A stretch of DNA of 64,000 bases from Macrococcus hajekii (GCF_004359505.1 NZ_SCWE01000003.1:124001-188000); one strand, 5' to 3'. Shown: positions 18,119 through 27,804, counted from the stretch's first letter. Numbers and translations are program-made. The notes: generated by a model from the sequence alone, not told the origin.

Positions 18119-18958
18119 TTATTGAGCATCTTTTTCGACTTGCTTGATTTCATCTTCAGTTAATTCATGGACGATTTCGCCACCATTAGAATTTTTCTCG
18201 ATTGCTTTTGCAACTTCAGGTGTATGGTAGTACTCTACAATCTTCTTGTATTCTTTTTTATCTTTGTTTTCTGTTTTCGCTGCAATAACATTAATATAAG
18301 GTTTTGCATTTTCTGCATCTGGATTTTCAAGATAAATCGGATCGTTCTTAGTGTCGAATCCTGCTTTCCCTGCGACACCATTATTGATGATTGAAGCGGC
18401 TACATCAGGCAGTACACGTGGTGTCTGTTGTGCATCGATTGCTTTAATTTTAATACCGAGTTTATTTTCTTGTATTTTAGAAGGGTCACCGAGTAAGCCA
18501 AAATTGTCTTTTAACTTAATAATGCCTGCTGTTTCCAGTAAACGAAGGGCACGTGCCTGATTTGTCGGATCATTAGGAATAGCAACTGTATCCCCTTTTT
18601 TAAGTTCCTTAATATCTTTGATTTTTTCTGAGTAAATACCCATTGGTGCGAATACTGTTGTTCCGATTGGTGTAATATCCAGATTATGTGCTTTCTTAAA
18701 TTCTTCAAGGAACGCGAAGTGCTGGAATGCATTGAGATCGATTTCTCCTTCATTCAATGCATTATTCGGAATCGTATAATCCTGGAATTCCACAAGTTCT
18801 ACTTTAATACCATCTTTCTGTGCTTTTTCTTTAATGATATTCCAGACTGTTTTATCTTCACCTGTCACACCGATTTTAACAGTCTTGTCATCTTTATTCC
18901 CCCCACATGCTGCTAAAAATACAACCACACTTAATACTAAAAATAATAATCTTTTCAT
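18119..18958 (-). CDS. metQ: Methionine ABC transporter substrate-binding lipoprotein
   Basis: About 279 residues. Signal peptide with lipobox LAAC, then an NlpA/MetQ fold (KIGVTGEDKTVWN, DYTIPNNALNEGEIDLNAFQ split over two stretches). It captures methionine, probably D- and L-, outside the membrane for MetNI. ATG 18958 has GGAG 8 nt ahead and is preferred over 18964. Third gene of metN-metI-metQ, under the S-box at 20709-20812. Confidence 0.92.
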   Translation of the reverse strand: MKRLLFLVLSVVVFLAACGGNKDDKTVKIGVTGEDKTVWNIIKEKAQKDGIKVELVEFQDYTIPNNALNEGEIDLNAFQHFAFLEEFKKAHNLDITPIGTTVFAPMGIYSEKIKDIKELKKGDTVAIPNDPTNQARALRLLETAGIIKLKDNFGLLGDPSKIQENKLGIKIKAIDAQQTPRVLPDVAASIINNGVAGKAGFDTKNDPIYLENPDAENAKPYINVIAAKTENKDKKEYKKIVEYYHTPEVAKAIEKNSNGGEIVHELTEDEIKQVEKDAQ

Positions 18959-18970
18959 TTTCATCTCTCC

Positions 18971-19636
18971 TTATAATCTTCCTGTATATATATTTGCAAC
19001 CTTATTGCCAATAAACTGAACAATCTGTACTAAAATAATGAGGATCAGAACGGTAATGACCATCACTGCGACATCGAATCTCTGATATCCATACGTGAAT
19101 GCAAGATAACCAATGCCACCTGCACCGACTAACCCGGCAACAGCAGAGAATTCAATCAGCGAGACAGTTGTAAATGTCAGTCCTAAAATCAATGCACCTG
19201 CTGCTTCCGGGATAAGCACTTTAAATAAGATTTCAAATTTGGAAGATCCCATTGCTTCAGCAGCTTCGATAACCCCTTTATCCACTGAAATAATATTGTT
19301 CTCGACAACCCTCGCGATTGTGAGTGATGCTGCTAATGTCATCGGAAAAATAGCTGCCCATATACCGATTGTCGTCCCAATCAGAAAGCGCGTAATCGGA
19401 ATCAGTGCAACTAAAAAGATGATAAAAGGGATTGGTCTGATCGTATTGATCAGAAAGTTCAATATGAGATTAACCGCTCTATTTTCAAGAACATTGCCAC
19501 GACCTGTGGCATAGAGCAAAATACCGAGTGGAATACCGATGATAGCCGCGAGTACGAGTGTAATGCCTACCATAATTAGTGTATTCATTAGTTCGTGCAG
19601 AATAACTGGATAAAACTCAGATAAATTAGCTTTCAA
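18971..19636 (-). CDS. metI: Methionine ABC transporter permease
   Basis: 221 residues with five to six membrane helices and the EAA loop contacting the ATPase (EAAEAMGSSKFEILFKVLIP, about 124-143). Begins at TTG 19636 with GGAGG about 9 nt upstream. The start overlaps the end of metN by 11 bp, indicating translational coupling. Works with MetN and MetQ in methionine uptake. Confidence 0.93.
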   Translation of the reverse strand: MKANLSEFYPVILHELMNTLIMVGITLVLAAIIGIPLGILLYATGRGNVLENRAVNLILNFLINTIRPIPFIIFLVALIPITRFLIGTTIGIWAAIFPMTLAASLTIARVVENNIISVDKGVIEAAEAMGSSKFEILFKVLIPEAAGALILGLTFTTVSLIEFSAVAGLVGAGGIGYLAFTYGYQRFDVAVMVITVLILIILVQIVQFIGNKVANIYTGRL

Positions 19637-20648
19637 AACCTTCGACCTCCTTTATTTCAATACCGTGTTGATTCAATTCAATCAGAGCAAGCTGAACTTG
19701 ATAATCTGGTCCGACTGCTTCAATAAGTAAATTACCGAATAGTCGGTCGGTTAACTCGGTTATACTGCCGTAAAGAATATTGAAATCAACGTCGTATTTA
19801 CGTCCAATCTGACTGAGCACAGGTTCCAGAATTTGTTGATGATTGAAAATAAAACGATAAACTCTGCGTTTTGTCGTATCGACTTCAATCGGGATATCAT
19901 CATTTAAAACTGAATGAACAAAACGCTTTGTCGTCGGATGTTTTGGATTAGTAAAGAGTTCAAATACTTTATTCTGTTCTACTATTCGTCCCTTCTCCAT
20001 CACAGCTACTTCATCACAGATTGTCTTAACGACTTCCATCTCATGCGTAATCAGTACAATCGTAATATTCAGTTCTCGGTTGATTCGCTTCAGAAGTCTT
20101 AAAATCTCATCTGTCGTCTCCGGATCAAGTGCAGATGTCGCTTCATCACACAGTAAAATCTCAGGTTCAGTTGCTAGAGCACGTGCGATGCCGATACGTT
20201 GTTTCTGACCACCTGATAATTGCGCGGGATAATCATGTTTCTTATCAAGCAATCCTACGAATTGAAGCAACTCATCGACCCGTGCATCCAGCTGCTCTTT
20301 TGAATATTTCTTCGATAACTTAAGTGGATATTTAATATTGTCGGCTACGGTCTTTGCCTTAAAAAGGTTAAACTGCTGAAAAATCATGCCGATATTCTGA
20401 CGTCTTTTTCTTAGCAGTTGCGCTTTCAGCTTCGTAATATCCTCTCCGTCTACCATCACTCGACCCGCTGTCGGTTTTTCAAGCTTATTGATCAGACGGA
20501 TTAATGTAGATTTGCCGGCGCCAGAATAACCGACAATGCCGTATATCTGTCCTTTTTCAATCGAAAGTGACACATTTGAAAGTGCTTCTACAGCCCCTTT
20601 TTTCGTTTCAAATCTTTTGGTAACATCTTCAATTTCAATAATGGCCAT
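19626..20648 (-). CDS. metN: Methionine ABC transporter ATPase
   Basis: 340 residues. Walker A GYSGAGKST (about 38-46), signature LSGGQKQRIGIA, Walker B LLCDEATSALD and switch His in ITHEM. The C-terminal NIL/ACT-like domain (about 265-340) is the methionine-sensing regulatory domain that trans-inhibits transport in MetN. ATAGGAGG precedes the ATG. First gene of the operon directly behind the S-box terminator. Confidence 0.96.
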   Translation of the reverse strand: MAIIEIEDVTKRFETKKGAVEALSNVSLSIEKGQIYGIVGYSGAGKSTLIRLINKLEKPTAGRVMVDGEDITKLKAQLLRKRRQNIGMIFQQFNLFKAKTVADNIKYPLKLSKKYSKEQLDARVDELLQFVGLLDKKHDYPAQLSGGQKQRIGIARALATEPEILLCDEATSALDPETTDEILRLLKRINRELNITIVLITHEMEVVKTICDEVAVMEKGRIVEQNKVFELFTNPKHPTTKRFVHSVLNDDIPIEVDTTKRRVYRFIFNHQQILEPVLSQIGRKYDVDFNILYGSITELTDRLFGNLLIEAVGPDYQVQLALIELNQHGIEIKEVEGFES

Positions 20649-20670
20649 AATTTCCTCCTAAAATAATAAA

Positions 20671-20699
20671 AGACTTCTTAGCTAGAAGCTAAAAAGTCT
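20671..20699 (-). terminator. S-box terminator hairpin, metN leader
   Basis: On the minus strand, AGACTTTTTAGCT pairs with AGCTAAGAAGTCT, followed by TTTTATTATTTT. It is the expression platform of the adjacent SAM riboswitch. Confidence 0.85.
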
Positions 20700-20708
20700 C
20701 ATTACGTC

Positions 20709-20812
20709 CTTTTATCTGCCAAGCTAAGCTTGATGGATTTAGCACAGTGCTCATTAAATGAGTCCGCTGCTGAGATTTCACCGGGCCATATCCCTCAATC
20801 TCTCTTGATAAG
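20709..20812 (-). ncRNA. SAM-I (S-box) riboswitch of metNIQ
   Basis: Minus strand: P1 CTTATCAAGAG with its 3' partner near 20709-20716, the conserved GAGGGATATGGCCCG and AAATCTCAGCAGCGGACTC, then GCACTGTGCTAAATCC and GCAGATAA. This is the canonical S-box order. High SAM should stabilise the aptamer and allow the terminator at 20671-20699 to form, shutting off methionine uptake. Confidence 0.95.
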
Positions 20813-20937
20813 TTTTATTAAGTTAATGACAATATTACCTATCAACTTATAACATGTCAACCTATTTTTTAAATTTTCGCGATCTTATGATTCATGGTAA
20901 AATATATGATTATGTCACATTATTAAAGCGAGCTGTT

Positions 20938-21480
20938 ATGAGAGAAAAACAAACCTTGATTGAAGAAAAATTTATTGCACTACTTGAAGTCCATCGTTTT
21001 CGTAAAATTACGATTAAGATGATCTGTGAAGAAGCTCAAATTAATCGTTCAACCTTTTACTCTTATTTTCAAGATAAATATGACCTGCTCGATCGCCTCA
21101 TTGATCATCACTTGTCTGAACTTGATCAGCTTGTCTCTGAAATAGCAGCTGGAATTAACCGACAGTCTGATAGACGAGAACTGTCATCTATTTACCTGCA
21201 GAATCTATTTCAGTATTTGTATGAACACAAAATATTCTTTAAAACATTGATGATTGTCCATCCTGCCCAGAACTTTAACCAGAAACTTATTCAACTGCTT
21301 CGTAATAATTACATGAAAGTAGTAGAAAATGTAAAAATGCAAAACGCTGAGTACTTCGTCAACTACACACTCGGCGGTCAGTTCGGTATTATTTTCTTCT
21401 GGTTGCAGAATGATTGTCAGGAGCCACCAGATGTAATTGCTGATATTGTCTATCGTAACATTATCAAGACAAATCGTTAA
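20938..21480 (+). CDS. TetR/AcrR-family regulator
   Basis: About 180 residues from ATG 20938. N-terminal TetR HTH: FIALLEVHRFRKITIKMICE, then INRSTFYSYFQDKYDLLD. The remaining helices (about 70-180) fit a dihydroxyacetone-kinase-regulator-like TetR C-domain. An upstream in-frame ATG at 20854 would add 28 residues but has no Shine-Dalgarno and starts close to the S-box promoter region; the start is therefore uncertain. Target genes are unknown. It is divergent from metNIQ and followed by the glucosaminidase gene 72 bp later. Confidence 0.8.
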   Translation: MREKQTLIEEKFIALLEVHRFRKITIKMICEEAQINRSTFYSYFQDKYDLLDRLIDHHLSELDQLVSEIAAGINRQSDRRELSSIYLQNLFQYLYEHKIFFKTLMIVHPAQNFNQKLIQLLRNNYMKVVENVKMQNAEYFVNYTLGGQFGIIFFWLQNDCQEPPDVIADIVYRNIIKTNR

Positions 21481-21552
21481 ATTGTTGTAAAGATGACTTA
21501 TCAAAAACTAGTTTCATGTATAATGAACCCAACAAACATTCGGAGGTCTTTT

Positions 21553-22851
21553 ATGCAGTATTTTAAATATATTCTGCCGTTCACATTAATGTCTTCTCTC
21601 ATGCTGACAACGGCTGCAGAAGCAAGTGAAAAACCTTTACGTGTCGGTCATATTAAAAACATGGATACTATTATTGTTACCAGCAAGAATGCCATGACTA
21701 AAAAAGTGGCAGGCGATTATGCCCACTACACGCTATATATTAACGATAAAGTCATAATAGCCAACAAACCATACTACCGCGTGCAGACATCAGAAGATAT
21801 TAACCATGCAATCGGCTACGTCCAGGAAGACGAACTCATAATTGAACCTGTGAAAATAGTTTCTAAACCTGCTGAGACTATTCAGTTATCTGCCAGTACA
21901 AAGGTTTATAATATACCTGATGGAACTGAGCGCCAAGTGATTGACCGCGCTCAAAAAAATGAGACATTGTCTATTGAACAGACGCTTCAAGTCGGCCAGG
22001 ACACTTATCATAAAATTACCCGGTCAAACGGCTTAACTGGGTGGATTAAATCAGTTTCATCTTCTCCTGTACAACAATCAGAACAGTCAGCAGATAAATC
22101 CGTTAATCCGACTCCAGAGCCTGTCGTCAAATCAACATCAGTACCTGGTGCTCGTATCGTCAATACTCGCTTCAATGATGCAGTGACCACTCAAATGAAG
22201 CTATCACCGAAACCTCAATATTCTAACGGGATTAAATGGTCTGATGCTTCAAAACAAGCTGTTATTGAAGCGATGGATCCAGGCAGACTTGCTCATGATC
22301 CTGTCAATCGTTATCAGTTTTTAACGCTGACAGAACCACAAGGCTTGACGGTCGAACAACTCAATCACCTGTTAAAAGGCAAAGGCATATTAGAAGGACG
22401 CGGACAGGCTTTTAAGACAGCTAGTGAACGCTATCGTATCAATGAAATCTATTTAATCTCACATGCTTTCCTTGAAACAGGTGAAGGTACGAGCAAGCTG
22501 GCGACAGGACAAAAAGTTAAGGGCGCTGGTAATAAAAAGTATTATAATATGTTCGGTATTGGTGCATTTGATAAAAATGCTGCGAAATATGGTGCTCAGT
22601 ATGCAGCTAATGTAGGATGGGATACACCTGATAAAGCGATTATCGGCGGAGCTGAATTTATTTCATCAGGCTATTTAAAAGCATCTCAGAACACGCTTTA
22701 TCAGATGCGCTGGAATCCTGATGCCCCAGGTCAAACACAGTATGCGACTGATGTCTTATGGGCAACAGCCAACGCACGTTATCTTGCTCAGTTTTATCAG
22801 CAGCTTGGAATTGAAGGAACGCATTACCAGTTTATTCAATATCAATCATAA
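21553..22851 (+). CDS. Secreted glucosaminidase (peptidoglycan hydrolase)
   Basis: About 432 residues. Signal peptide MQYFKYILPFTLMSSLML...AEA, then GW/SH3-like segments (about 30-180) that could bind the wall, a Pro/Ser/Thr linker, and a C-terminal endo-beta-N-acetylglucosaminidase domain (about 210-430). The catalytic-type Glu is in SHAFLETGEGTSKLA. It resembles staphylococcal SagB/Atl glucosaminidases that trim glycan strands. GGAGG precedes ATG 21553; the ATG at 21493 lacks one. Monocistronic. Confidence 0.87.
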   Translation: MQYFKYILPFTLMSSLMLTTAAEASEKPLRVGHIKNMDTIIVTSKNAMTKKVAGDYAHYTLYINDKVIIANKPYYRVQTSEDINHAIGYVQEDELIIEPVKIVSKPAETIQLSASTKVYNIPDGTERQVIDRAQKNETLSIEQTLQVGQDTYHKITRSNGLTGWIKSVSSSPVQQSEQSADKSVNPTPEPVVKSTSVPGARIVNTRFNDAVTTQMKLSPKPQYSNGIKWSDASKQAVIEAMDPGRLAHDPVNRYQFLTLTEPQGLTVEQLNHLLKGKGILEGRGQAFKTASERYRINEIYLISHAFLETGEGTSKLATGQKVKGAGNKKYYNMFGIGAFDKNAAKYGAQYAANVGWDTPDKAIIGGAEFISSGYLKASQNTLYQMRWNPDAPGQTQYATDVLWATANARYLAQFYQQLGIEGTHYQFIQYQS

Positions 22852-22852
22852 A

Positions 22853-22883
22853 AAAGAAACCTTTCAGAGTGAAAGGTTTCTTT
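22853..22883. terminator. Bidirectional terminator glucosaminidase / PLD-like gene
   Basis: AAAGAAACCTTTC (22853-22865) pairs with GAAAGGTTTCTTT (22871-22883), with T-run. Confidence 0.9.
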
Positions 22884-22885
22884 TT

Positions 22886-24406
22886 TTAGAAGCTTGAGAG
22901 TCCTGTGAATTCCTGCAATCTATAGACCACTGTTTTCCAGAATGAGACTTCTTTTTGCACATCATAGCTATCCGTCACGTGCCCTTTTCTATTCTCCCAT
23001 TTATCATCAAAATCCTGATTCAGTCTGCTGAAGACCGGAAGATGAGACTTGCCAGTTAAGATAACATCTGTCTCCATATTGTTATCATCAATATTACGTC
23101 TGGTCAGATTAGCACTGCCTACAAAAAGAGTAGATTCTCCCTGCTGATCGTCTTCAATCAATACATATTTATTATGAAATTGTTCACCATGGGAAACTGC
23201 CCACTTTACTTGTATCCGATCATTGCTTTTTGATACCAGTTCATGCGCCACCGGTTTATTCGGTATACCTGGTTTCTCCTTACCGAACGCTTCTTTATTG
23301 ACATCCAATATCAACTTAATATCTACGCCTCGGTCTGATGCACGAAGAAGCGCATCGATGACATCCCGATCTGACAAATAAAACATTCCTATTTTCATCG
23401 TATCGTTATCATTAGTCTTATCGATAGCTTCAAGTAATGCTTCTTTAATCTTACCTTCCGTCACAAGTGTCGTGCCGTAAGCCATCGTATTGTCAAACGC
23501 ATGGTTTTTAATATGGAAGTCTCGTTTATCAAGGCCACCACCACTCATATTGATAGCTGCAATCTCACTGTTGATTATATCTTCCTGAATACGACCTGAT
23601 AATTTAACAGCCACATTCTGATGATGACTACTTGGATTATGCGGATTACTGCTCGCGATAATCGCTGACTTTTCCGTTACAACCGTTTTGCGATGATTCG
23701 CTTTAAAGTTAAGTAATTCAGCCATTCCTCTAATCGTGACATCAGGTGCTTTTCGCGAAAAGATATTGGTGATATGTCCGTTTTCACTGTTGCCGAGAAA
23801 GCGGAAAGTAGAACGCCATAACCCTGAATAAATTGGGTTAGAGTCACGAAGTTTGGTCAGATCAGTTTCATACAAAAATATATCATTTGCTCTTAACTGC
23901 TTATATTGTTCAGGAGTATAGCTCCCGTAGACAGAATTGATAGGATCTGTCAGTACATAAATACGTACGTTCGGATTATCCTTCTTTTTATTTACCAGAT
24001 GCCGAGTCAGTTCACCCGCCAGATCCGGGAACTGGCCGGCACCGTCATAGGCGTCATTGAAGAGGAACATATCGAGAATGATAAAATCATCCGCTTCATC
24101 AATCGTCTTAAATACTGTGTTGAAAATTTCGTGGTCATAATGATCAGCATAAGTATTATCAAGCAATAATTCAGCATGATTTGTACGGCTCATTTCAGAA
24201 CGTTTAGAAAGTCCTGTCGGCATCGGCTTTATAACATTCCATATCGTCACTGCAGCGACAATGAGAAGTAGACTCCCTACAATTAATTTCCCAGTATGAC
24301 GTTGCTTTTTCTTTGACTGTTTTTTGTTGGGTACCCTCTTTTTAGACTGATTTTTATTAGACACCTTCTTTTTAACCATTTTCTTTTCCACTTTTTTCTG
24401 AGCCAT
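22886..24406 (-). CDS. Phospholipase D-like membrane-anchored protein
   Basis: About 506 residues. A strongly basic Lys-rich N-terminus (about 1-35), one membrane helix (about 38-58), then two PLD domains with HKD motifs: NHRKTVVTEKSAIIASS at about 234 and QFHNKYVLIED...VGSANLTRRN at about 407. Such proteins transfer or hydrolyse phosphodiesters (cardiolipin synthase or phospholipase), here probably on the outer membrane face. The first motif context is unusual for cardiolipin synthase, so phospholipid hydrolysis is as likely. ATG 24406 is chosen for its GGAGA. Confidence 0.8.
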   Translation of the reverse strand: MAQKKVEKKMVKKKVSNKNQSKKRVPNKKQSKKKQRHTGKLIVGSLLLIVAAVTIWNVIKPMPTGLSKRSEMSRTNHAELLLDNTYADHYDHEIFNTVFKTIDEADDFIILDMFLFNDAYDGAGQFPDLAGELTRHLVNKKKDNPNVRIYVLTDPINSVYGSYTPEQYKQLRANDIFLYETDLTKLRDSNPIYSGLWRSTFRFLGNSENGHITNIFSRKAPDVTIRGMAELLNFKANHRKTVVTEKSAIIASSNPHNPSSHHQNVAVKLSGRIQEDIINSEIAAINMSGGGLDKRDFHIKNHAFDNTMAYGTTLVTEGKIKEALLEAIDKTNDNDTMKIGMFYLSDRDVIDALLRASDRGVDIKLILDVNKEAFGKEKPGIPNKPVAHELVSKSNDRIQVKWAVSHGEQFHNKYVLIEDDQQGESTLFVGSANLTRRNIDDNNMETDVILTGKSHLPVFSRLNQDFDDKWENRKGHVTDSYDVQKEVSFWKTVVYRLQEFTGLSSF

Positions 24407-24458
24407 AGCATTCTCCATTTCCCGGGTTATAAAGAAATAAGAAGATGCAGGCACCTTC

Positions 24459-26342
24459 TTATTTCACTTCCTTATTCATCTTAATTATAACAAACATATC
24501 ATCGGCACCGATAGCATAGATGTATTGACCATTGATATCAGCGTGACCTTCATTTAATGCCTTATCGAAGGCTGACTTATCAACTGTTTTAACTTTGATA
24601 TTTTTCAAGCTATTTTCATCGACACCAAACTGAGTCTCATCGTAAGCCGGAAGTTTACTGATTTGATACACTGTATCTGCGTTATAAATATCACTCATCT
24701 GCGTCATTAGTTTTTCTTTTTTCATAAAATCGACTAAGTTCTTCTGATATGGTGAGAGATTGAAGCCGACTGGAGGCGAAACTGCATCATCCATGAGTTC
24801 GATATAAATGTCAGAACTTGAGAGTTTTAATACGGAATCTTCAACAACTGCTGTTTGTGTATCTTTTTTAAATGCATTGATGAAGTCCGCGTTGTTTTCC
24901 GATTGAATCATTGTCGTATTTTCTCCAGCCATAATGGAGATATCCTTATCAGCGATACTGTCCCAATCATACCCTTCCGCAATCACTCGGCCATACTTAT
25001 TGGACACGGTGAGGTCAGTTGCCTTATTGAGTGTACTCTGCGACACATCACTGTAATAACGCTGCTGATAAGAACCATCTTTTAATTTATAACTGATATA
25101 TACACCGCCAGCCTGACCCTTGCCCTCATTTAAAATCTCCTGATGCAGCTGAATAACTTCTCTGATATAGTCAGGATCTTTGATGTTACTCAGCAGCTGA
25201 GATTGCTGGCCATCATCTGCCTGTAATCTGACTGATTCAACATCATTAGCTTGCGGAATCCATTTTTCCTGTTCTTGACTGTAAATATATGTCGCAATCA
25301 GAATCACAGCCACGGTCACGAATGTCAGGGCCATCGATTTAAAATTCAATCTGATACGTGGACTTCTCTGGTTTACAGATTGTGCGAGCAGGTAGATGAT
25401 AATAAAGGCCAGAAAGTAAATGATAGCTATAACAAATAAATTAGACAGCTCTGATGTGAAGATGGCACCTGATACCATTATCCCGAGCAATACAATCAAG
25501 GTAATAAACGCCCATTCCATCCATGGATTCTGGAAAGAATGTACAATTCGTTCATTGCGACGATGCTGATATAAGTAATAAGTCAGTGCGAGCAGCAAGC
25601 AGGCAATGATCATAACTATACCGAAGTAAAACCAGTTAATGGAGTCCGTGATATTCGATACCATCGATATTGGAAAGGTCATCTTTTCGGCTAATGAGTC
25701 GATTTTCTCCGTATCGGTCCCATAATAAAACTGTGTAGAACCTCTGAACAGGTTGCTGTAGAGTCCTGATGCGAGACTGTGGAACACGATAGGCAGCATC
25801 AACAGAAGACCTGTCAGCACTAAATGACCGAAGTAATGGTTGATAATCTGACCTACAAATAGTGTGAAGATAAATGTAAAGAGTGAAATAATATAAGTCA
25901 GTAATATCCAGTCCGCTATCTTCTGAATGGTGATATCATCATAGTACATCGAGAAAAGACTGATGATCAGGCCATTGATGATAAGATTAACCGTAACAGC
26001 TGTGAGAAATGCCGCAAGCATATGACTAAGAATCTGGCTTCTTGTAAAGGGAATACTATGCATAAAATCAGATGCTTCCTCACTTTTCCAGAGGTACGTC
26101 ATCCCTAGCGCACTAAGTACACTGTAGAACAGTGTTCCAGTGAAGAAGACTGCCAGCACAGCTGAATCATATCCCAGTAGATGCGTGTCATTGATCACAT
26201 TCGCATCATTGTATTCAAATATAATGTAGCCGAATGGAATCAGAAAGAACGTACAAACAATATTGATAATCATAAAAATCAGATTGTTGTTGAAGAAATG
26301 TCTGAACAATCCATTATTCAACGATAATATTTTCGATAGCAT
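24459..26342 (-). CDS. ABC-2-type transporter permease (YtrC/D-like)
   Basis: About 627 residues. An N-terminal block of six helices, an intermediate set of helices, then a large extracytoplasmic region (about 345-610) and no ATPase. It pairs with the ATPase encoded immediately upstream; its start lies inside that gene, 29 bp before the ATPase stop. GGAGG 8 nt ahead supports ATG 26342. YtrA-regulated transporters of this kind respond to cell-wall antibiotics in Bacillus; substrate here is unknown. Confidence 0.8.
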   Translation of the reverse strand: MLSKILSLNNGLFRHFFNNNLIFMIINIVCTFFLIPFGYIIFEYNDANVINDTHLLGYDSAVLAVFFTGTLFYSVLSALGMTYLWKSEEASDFMHSIPFTRSQILSHMLAAFLTAVTVNLIINGLIISLFSMYYDDITIQKIADWILLTYIISLFTFIFTLFVGQIINHYFGHLVLTGLLLMLPIVFHSLASGLYSNLFRGSTQFYYGTDTEKIDSLAEKMTFPISMVSNITDSINWFYFGIVMIIACLLLALTYYLYQHRRNERIVHSFQNPWMEWAFITLIVLLGIMVSGAIFTSELSNLFVIAIIYFLAFIIIYLLAQSVNQRSPRIRLNFKSMALTFVTVAVILIATYIYSQEQEKWIPQANDVESVRLQADDGQQSQLLSNIKDPDYIREVIQLHQEILNEGKGQAGGVYISYKLKDGSYQQRYYSDVSQSTLNKATDLTVSNKYGRVIAEGYDWDSIADKDISIMAGENTTMIQSENNADFINAFKKDTQTAVVEDSVLKLSSSDIYIELMDDAVSPPVGFNLSPYQKNLVDFMKKEKLMTQMSDIYNADTVYQISKLPAYDETQFGVDENSLKNIKVKTVDKSAFDKALNEGHADINGQYIYAIGADDMFVIIKMNKEVK

Positions 26343-27219
26343 AACCATGGCCTCCCATCTCATAAGTAAATATCTCTTCTAAAGTCAGCGGCAGAATATC
26401 ATACATAAGTGGATTGTAACGAGTGATGACCTTTTCAATTTCCATATCACTGCCCTGTGTAATACACGTTACTACGCGTCCTTTGATTTTGCGATCCAGC
26501 GCCTTAAGTTCTTGATAGAACAATTCTGTCGGCAATGTTTCAAAAGCGACTTGAACTTTACTGTGTTCTCTTTTCAGTGAATCCAGTTCTCGATTAATCA
26601 GCATCGCCCCTTCATGCATAATCGAGATACTATCACAGAAATCCTCCATCTCACGTAAATTGTGACTGGAAACCAATATGGACATCTGATGATTTGAAAC
26701 GTCCTGAATAAGCAGGTTTTTAATAGTATGCCTTACTACTGGATCGAGCCCATCAAAGGGTTCATCAAGTAAAAGGACATCCGGGTAGCAAGACAATGAA
26801 AGTATGAATGCAGCTTGTCTTTTCATCCCTTTTGACATGCGGTTAAAGCGTTGTTTTGGATTCAGTTGCAATAATTTAACCAGCTGTTTAAAACGTGCAG
26901 TACTGAATTTTGGATAAGTCTCTTTATAGAAACCTGCCATTTCAATCAAGTTAGAGTAATTAAAGAAATAAGGGATATCTGGCATAAAAATCATATGCTC
27001 TTTGGCCGCAGGATTTTCATATATAACTTCGCCATCGTAAAGAATTTCACCACTATCTGGACGATAAATACCTGCCAGCAGCTTTAGAAATGTAGTTTTA
27101 CCGGCGCCATTGGAACCTAACAGACCATGAATAGTACCTTTTTCAACAGTCAGTGATGCCTGGTCGACTGCCTTATAACAATCAAACTGTTTAGTGACGT
27201 CTAGTGCCTTAACCTCCAT
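26314..27219 (-). CDS. ABC transporter ATPase (YtrB-like)
   Basis: 301 residues. Walker A GSNGAGKTT (about 35-43), Walker B VLLLDEPFDGLDP, the switch region SSHN, and a degenerate signature (RMSKGMKRQAAF replacing LSGGQ) as in many export ABC proteins. Partner of the permease encoded downstream. Directly follows the GntR regulator gene with a 1-bp gap. Confidence 0.93.
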   Translation of the reverse strand: MEVKALDVTKQFDCYKAVDQASLTVEKGTIHGLLGSNGAGKTTFLKLLAGIYRPDSGEILYDGEVIYENPAAKEHMIFMPDIPYFFNYSNLIEMAGFYKETYPKFSTARFKQLVKLLQLNPKQRFNRMSKGMKRQAAFILSLSCYPDVLLLDEPFDGLDPVVRHTIKNLLIQDVSNHQMSILVSSHNLREMEDFCDSISIMHEGAMLINRELDSLKREHSKVQVAFETLPTELFYQELKALDRKIKGRVVTCITQGSDMEIEKVITRYNPLMYDILPLTLEEIFTYEMGGHGYAIENIIVE

Positions 27220-27220
27220 A

Positions 27221-27589
27221 CTACTTCCCCCCTGTTATTGTTTCTATTTTTTGCTGAATCTCTTCTTTCGTCAGACCGAGGAATAAAAGTTCTTCAATGA
27301 TTTTTTCAAGTTCTGTCGTCAATTCATCCACACGCTCCTTATTGTTATCATTTTCAATAGGCTGAACAAAGCTCCCTCTGCCTGGTATTGAATAAGTAAA
27401 CCCTTCACGCTCAAGCTCTCTGTAAGCTTTTTGAATAGTATTCGGATTGATAGTCAGTTCCTGAGCGAGCTGTCTAACTGAAGGCAGTTGCTCATCTGGT
27501 TTCATGACTCCCTTTATAATATGCATCTTAATATTTTCCATGAGCTGTTCATAGAGAGGAATCCGGCTTCGGTTATCGATTGAAATCAA
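27221..27589 (-). CDS. GntR-family repressor, YtrA subfamily
   Basis: 122 residues. A winged HTH at about 12-75 (PLYEQLMENIKMHIIKG, LPSVRQLAQELTINPNTIQK) with only a short C-terminal dimerisation helix region, the YtrA hallmark. First gene of regulator-ATPase-permease, and the perfect operator at 27615-27647 lies just upstream, so autorepression is likely. GGAGG precedes the ATG. Confidence 0.93.
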   Translation of the reverse strand: MISIDNRSRIPLYEQLMENIKMHIIKGVMKPDEQLPSVRQLAQELTINPNTIQKAYRELEREGFTYSIPGRGSFVQPIENDNNKERVDELTTELEKIIEELLFLGLTKEEIQQKIETITGGK

Positions 27590-27614
27590 TGGATGACCTC
27601 CTTATATAAATTTT

Positions 27615-27647
27615 ACTAACTGTATTAATTAAAATAATACAGTTAGT
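27615..27647 (-). promoter_or_regulatory. YtrA-type operator (perfect inverted repeat)
   Basis: ACTAACTGTATTA (27615-27627) and its exact complement TAATACAGTTAGT (27635-27647) with a 7-bp AT centre. An additional ACAGTTA half lies just outside. Located about 26 bp upstream of the GntR start. Confidence 0.8.
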
Positions 27648-27704
27648 ACAGTTAATATGCAATAGATGATTTGAATATCCTGGAATTTTTTTATATACGG
27701 TATG

Positions 27705-27804
27705 AATCACGCTACTCATCTCACTTTCCTCCCGCGAGTGGCGCAAATCACGCCACTCATCTCACTTTCCTCCCGCGAGTGGCGCAAATCACGCCACTCA
27801 TCTC
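27705..27804. repeat. 41-bp tandem intergenic repeat, 2.4 copies
   Basis: Units at 27705-27745 and 27746-27786 differ by one base (GCTACTC versus GCCACTC), with a partial third at 27787-27804. Within and between units, GAGTGGCG and CGCCACTC form 8-bp hairpins with a CAAATCA loop. GC-richer than its surroundings. Confidence 0.9.
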
